Shown: piece after piece, positions 63,151 through 64,000 of the stretch
How positions within the stretch are numbered: position 1 is the stretch's first letter
How the letters are laid out: each line of letters starts with the position of its first letter
Assembly (NCBI RefSeq): GCF_011927905.1
Contig: NZ_JAATJL010000001.1
Location: forward strand, 1,798,001-1,862,000
DNA length: 64,000 bases
DNA from: Arthrobacter pigmenti
GTDB lineage: Bacteria > Actinomycetota > Actinomycetes > Actinomycetales > Micrococcaceae
Reading direction: 5' to 3'
Notes under the pieces: model-generated
The model's database searches: none
What the model saw: only the letters and a program-made list of their open reading frames with translations
Told to the model about the DNA's origin: nothing
Made by a program: the position numbers and the translations under genes

Positions 63151-63912
63151 CTATAGCAAATGCCTTAACACCGCTCGAAGAGAGGTCGCACCAAAAGCCG
63201 CATTCATATGAAAACAGTCATCACCATTGTGCGGACTTGACATGCCTCGCTTGAGCTTCATCGAGCCTTTAGAGTATACGGACTTCGTGAACATTCTATT
63301 GGCAACGGTGTCCTCCGGCTGCTCTATAACGCGCACGCTGGATTCTGAGAACATCCCGCTTAGTTCGGCCTTGTAGTAGCCAAACACTCGATTTCGGATG
63401 CGCCAGCTGTGAAAGTGTTTGTAACGATCACTGTTTAGCACATCAGTCGACCCGTACGGATTAGGCACATAGACCATAGGAGCCGCCGAGATCTGCCGTA
63501 TCTGCGCAATCAACTTCAGTGCATTGCTATTCTTAAGAGTCCCCTCCATCGCCGTATGAAAGAAGCTCTCAGATATGAGCTGTTGCTCGTCATCCAGTGG
63601 GTCGTATTCGCTTGGCGGCCGATGATTCTTCAAAAGGTCCATCAAGTGCACGAAACTGAAACCCATGCCAACCGTGATGAACGCATCCATTTCGCCAGGG
63701 ATATGTTCATAACCACCAGAGGTCCAACGCAGATTCTCGCGTAAGGCATTACTCGTGGGAACAAGGCAGTTATCTTCTACACGAAAGAAGCGCATGGAGG
63801 TGGTGGGAGAACCAAAGAACGTTATATCGATTCTTGGGTACTCTGACTTTATCTCTTCCCATCCGAGCTTGAACGCCGCGATATGAGAGTTTCCTATGGC
63901 GCCAATTTTCAC
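63151..63912 (-). CDS. SGNH/GDSL-like protein of a surface-glycan region
   Basis: 253 residues. Opening IGAIGNSHIAAFKLGWEEI gives a GNSH block like the nucleophile Ser loop, and DDCFHMNAAFG near the end could supply Asp and His. The middle has PMVYVPNPYGSTDVL. Distant from known esterases; may be a sugar O-acyl esterase or transferase. GTG 63912 overlaps the upstream stop by four bases. Codon use is AT-richer, as in the pse region. Confidence 0.6.
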   Translation of the reverse strand: MKIGAIGNSHIAAFKLGWEEIKSEYPRIDITFFGSPTTSMRFFRVEDNCLVPTSNALRENLRWTSGGYEHIPGEMDAFITVGMGFSFVHLMDLLKNHRPPSEYDPLDDEQQLISESFFHTAMEGTLKNSNALKLIAQIRQISAAPMVYVPNPYGSTDVLNSDRYKHFHSWRIRNRVFGYYKAELSGMFSESSVRVIEQPEDTVANRMFTKSVYSKGSMKLKRGMSSPHNGDDCFHMNAAFGATSLRAVLRHLL

Positions 63913-64000
63913 TTACTACCTCCGGCAAAAGCATCCAAAAGAGCCTCCTCACAGACAGCGTCATTGTCAGTTTCCTCGGTCAAGATTGCTACATCCGAGC
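63909..64000 (-). CDS. C-terminal end of an unidentified gene, cut by the window edge
   Basis: About 29 residues read in from 64000 (DVAILTEETDNDAVCEEAL to AFAGGSK), TGA at 63911-63909 overlapping the SGNH-like GTG. Too short to identify; probably same operon. Confidence 0.55.
   Translation of the reverse strand, partial: SDVAILTEETDNDAVCEEALLDAFAGGSK

Noticed and set aside
1..64000. tRNA or rRNA genes
   Set aside because: No cloverleaf with a GTTCRANYC-type arm or rRNA segment was recognised on either strand; a tRNAscan would settle it.

Overview
The window looks like chromosome from a high-GC actinobacterium of the Micrococcaceae, most likely Arthrobacter sensu lato. The signs are strong G+C bias with GTG/TTG starts, an OleC/OleD pair, several GAF-ANTAR proteins, a YtxH-like small protein, a c-di-AMP riboswitch in front of a LysM-NlpC/P60 hydrolase, and the housekeeping series thiL, DAK, recG, rsmD, coaD, yceD, rpmF, rnc, mutM, all on the minus strand.

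That series is the backbone, and accessory blocks sit in the gaps. Left edge (1-3.2 kb): end of an olefin-type oleC and complete oleD, then the riboswitch-controlled cell-wall hydrolase. 3.2-5.9 kb: mutM, rnc, rpmF, yceD. 6-9.7 kb: a DUF218 protein and a molybdate cluster (MerR/TOBE-type regulator plus modABC). 10-12.6 kb: coaD, a PLP aminotransferase and a spermidine-synthase-like protein. 13-20.9 kb: a tightly overlapping six-gene operon (three glycosyltransferases, one ABC exporter, two APH-fold kinase-like proteins) of unknown product. 21-23.9 kb: a FitA/PIN toxin-antitoxin pair between large nested palindromes, ugd with a repetitive Ala/Val/Pro tail, and rsmD. 24.6-30.5 kb: a secreted anchored protein next to a class F sortase, a PRC-barrel/DUF2382 stress protein and two divergent GAF-ANTAR genes. 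30.6-39.4 kb: recG, an alpha/beta hydrolase, an ArsR-CDF-DsbA-VKOR metal/thiol operon (the CDF gene carries an apparent frameshift), a third GAF-ANTAR gene, MarR-MFS and a VOC protein. An IS630 element has inserted exactly in the VOC stop codon. 40.5-45 kb: a GH79-like exported hydrolase, a DUF732 lipoprotein, a DAK/DhaL protein and thiL.

From about 45.4 kb the DNA becomes visibly more AT-rich and is dominated by surface-glycan genes and transposon debris. wecB is followed by a broken IS1634-type element, then an eight-gene minus-strand operon. Its first gene encodes a 1441-residue multidomain glycosyltransferase, followed by pseB, pseC, a polysaccharide pyruvyltransferase, pseF, pseG, pseH and pseI. 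This is a complete CMP-pseudaminic acid pathway with its own candidate transferase. A second broken IS1634 copy and IS1380 and IS110 remnants close the far side. The window ends in an SGNH-like protein and a partial gene of the same strand.

The most interesting material is the pseudaminic acid operon with its giant transferase, the GT/ABC/kinase operon, an in-frame palindrome in mutM together with a recurrent 12-mer, and the sortase F pair whose neighbouring protein has no LPXTG motif. All family assignments rest on motif recognition by eye; no search was run.
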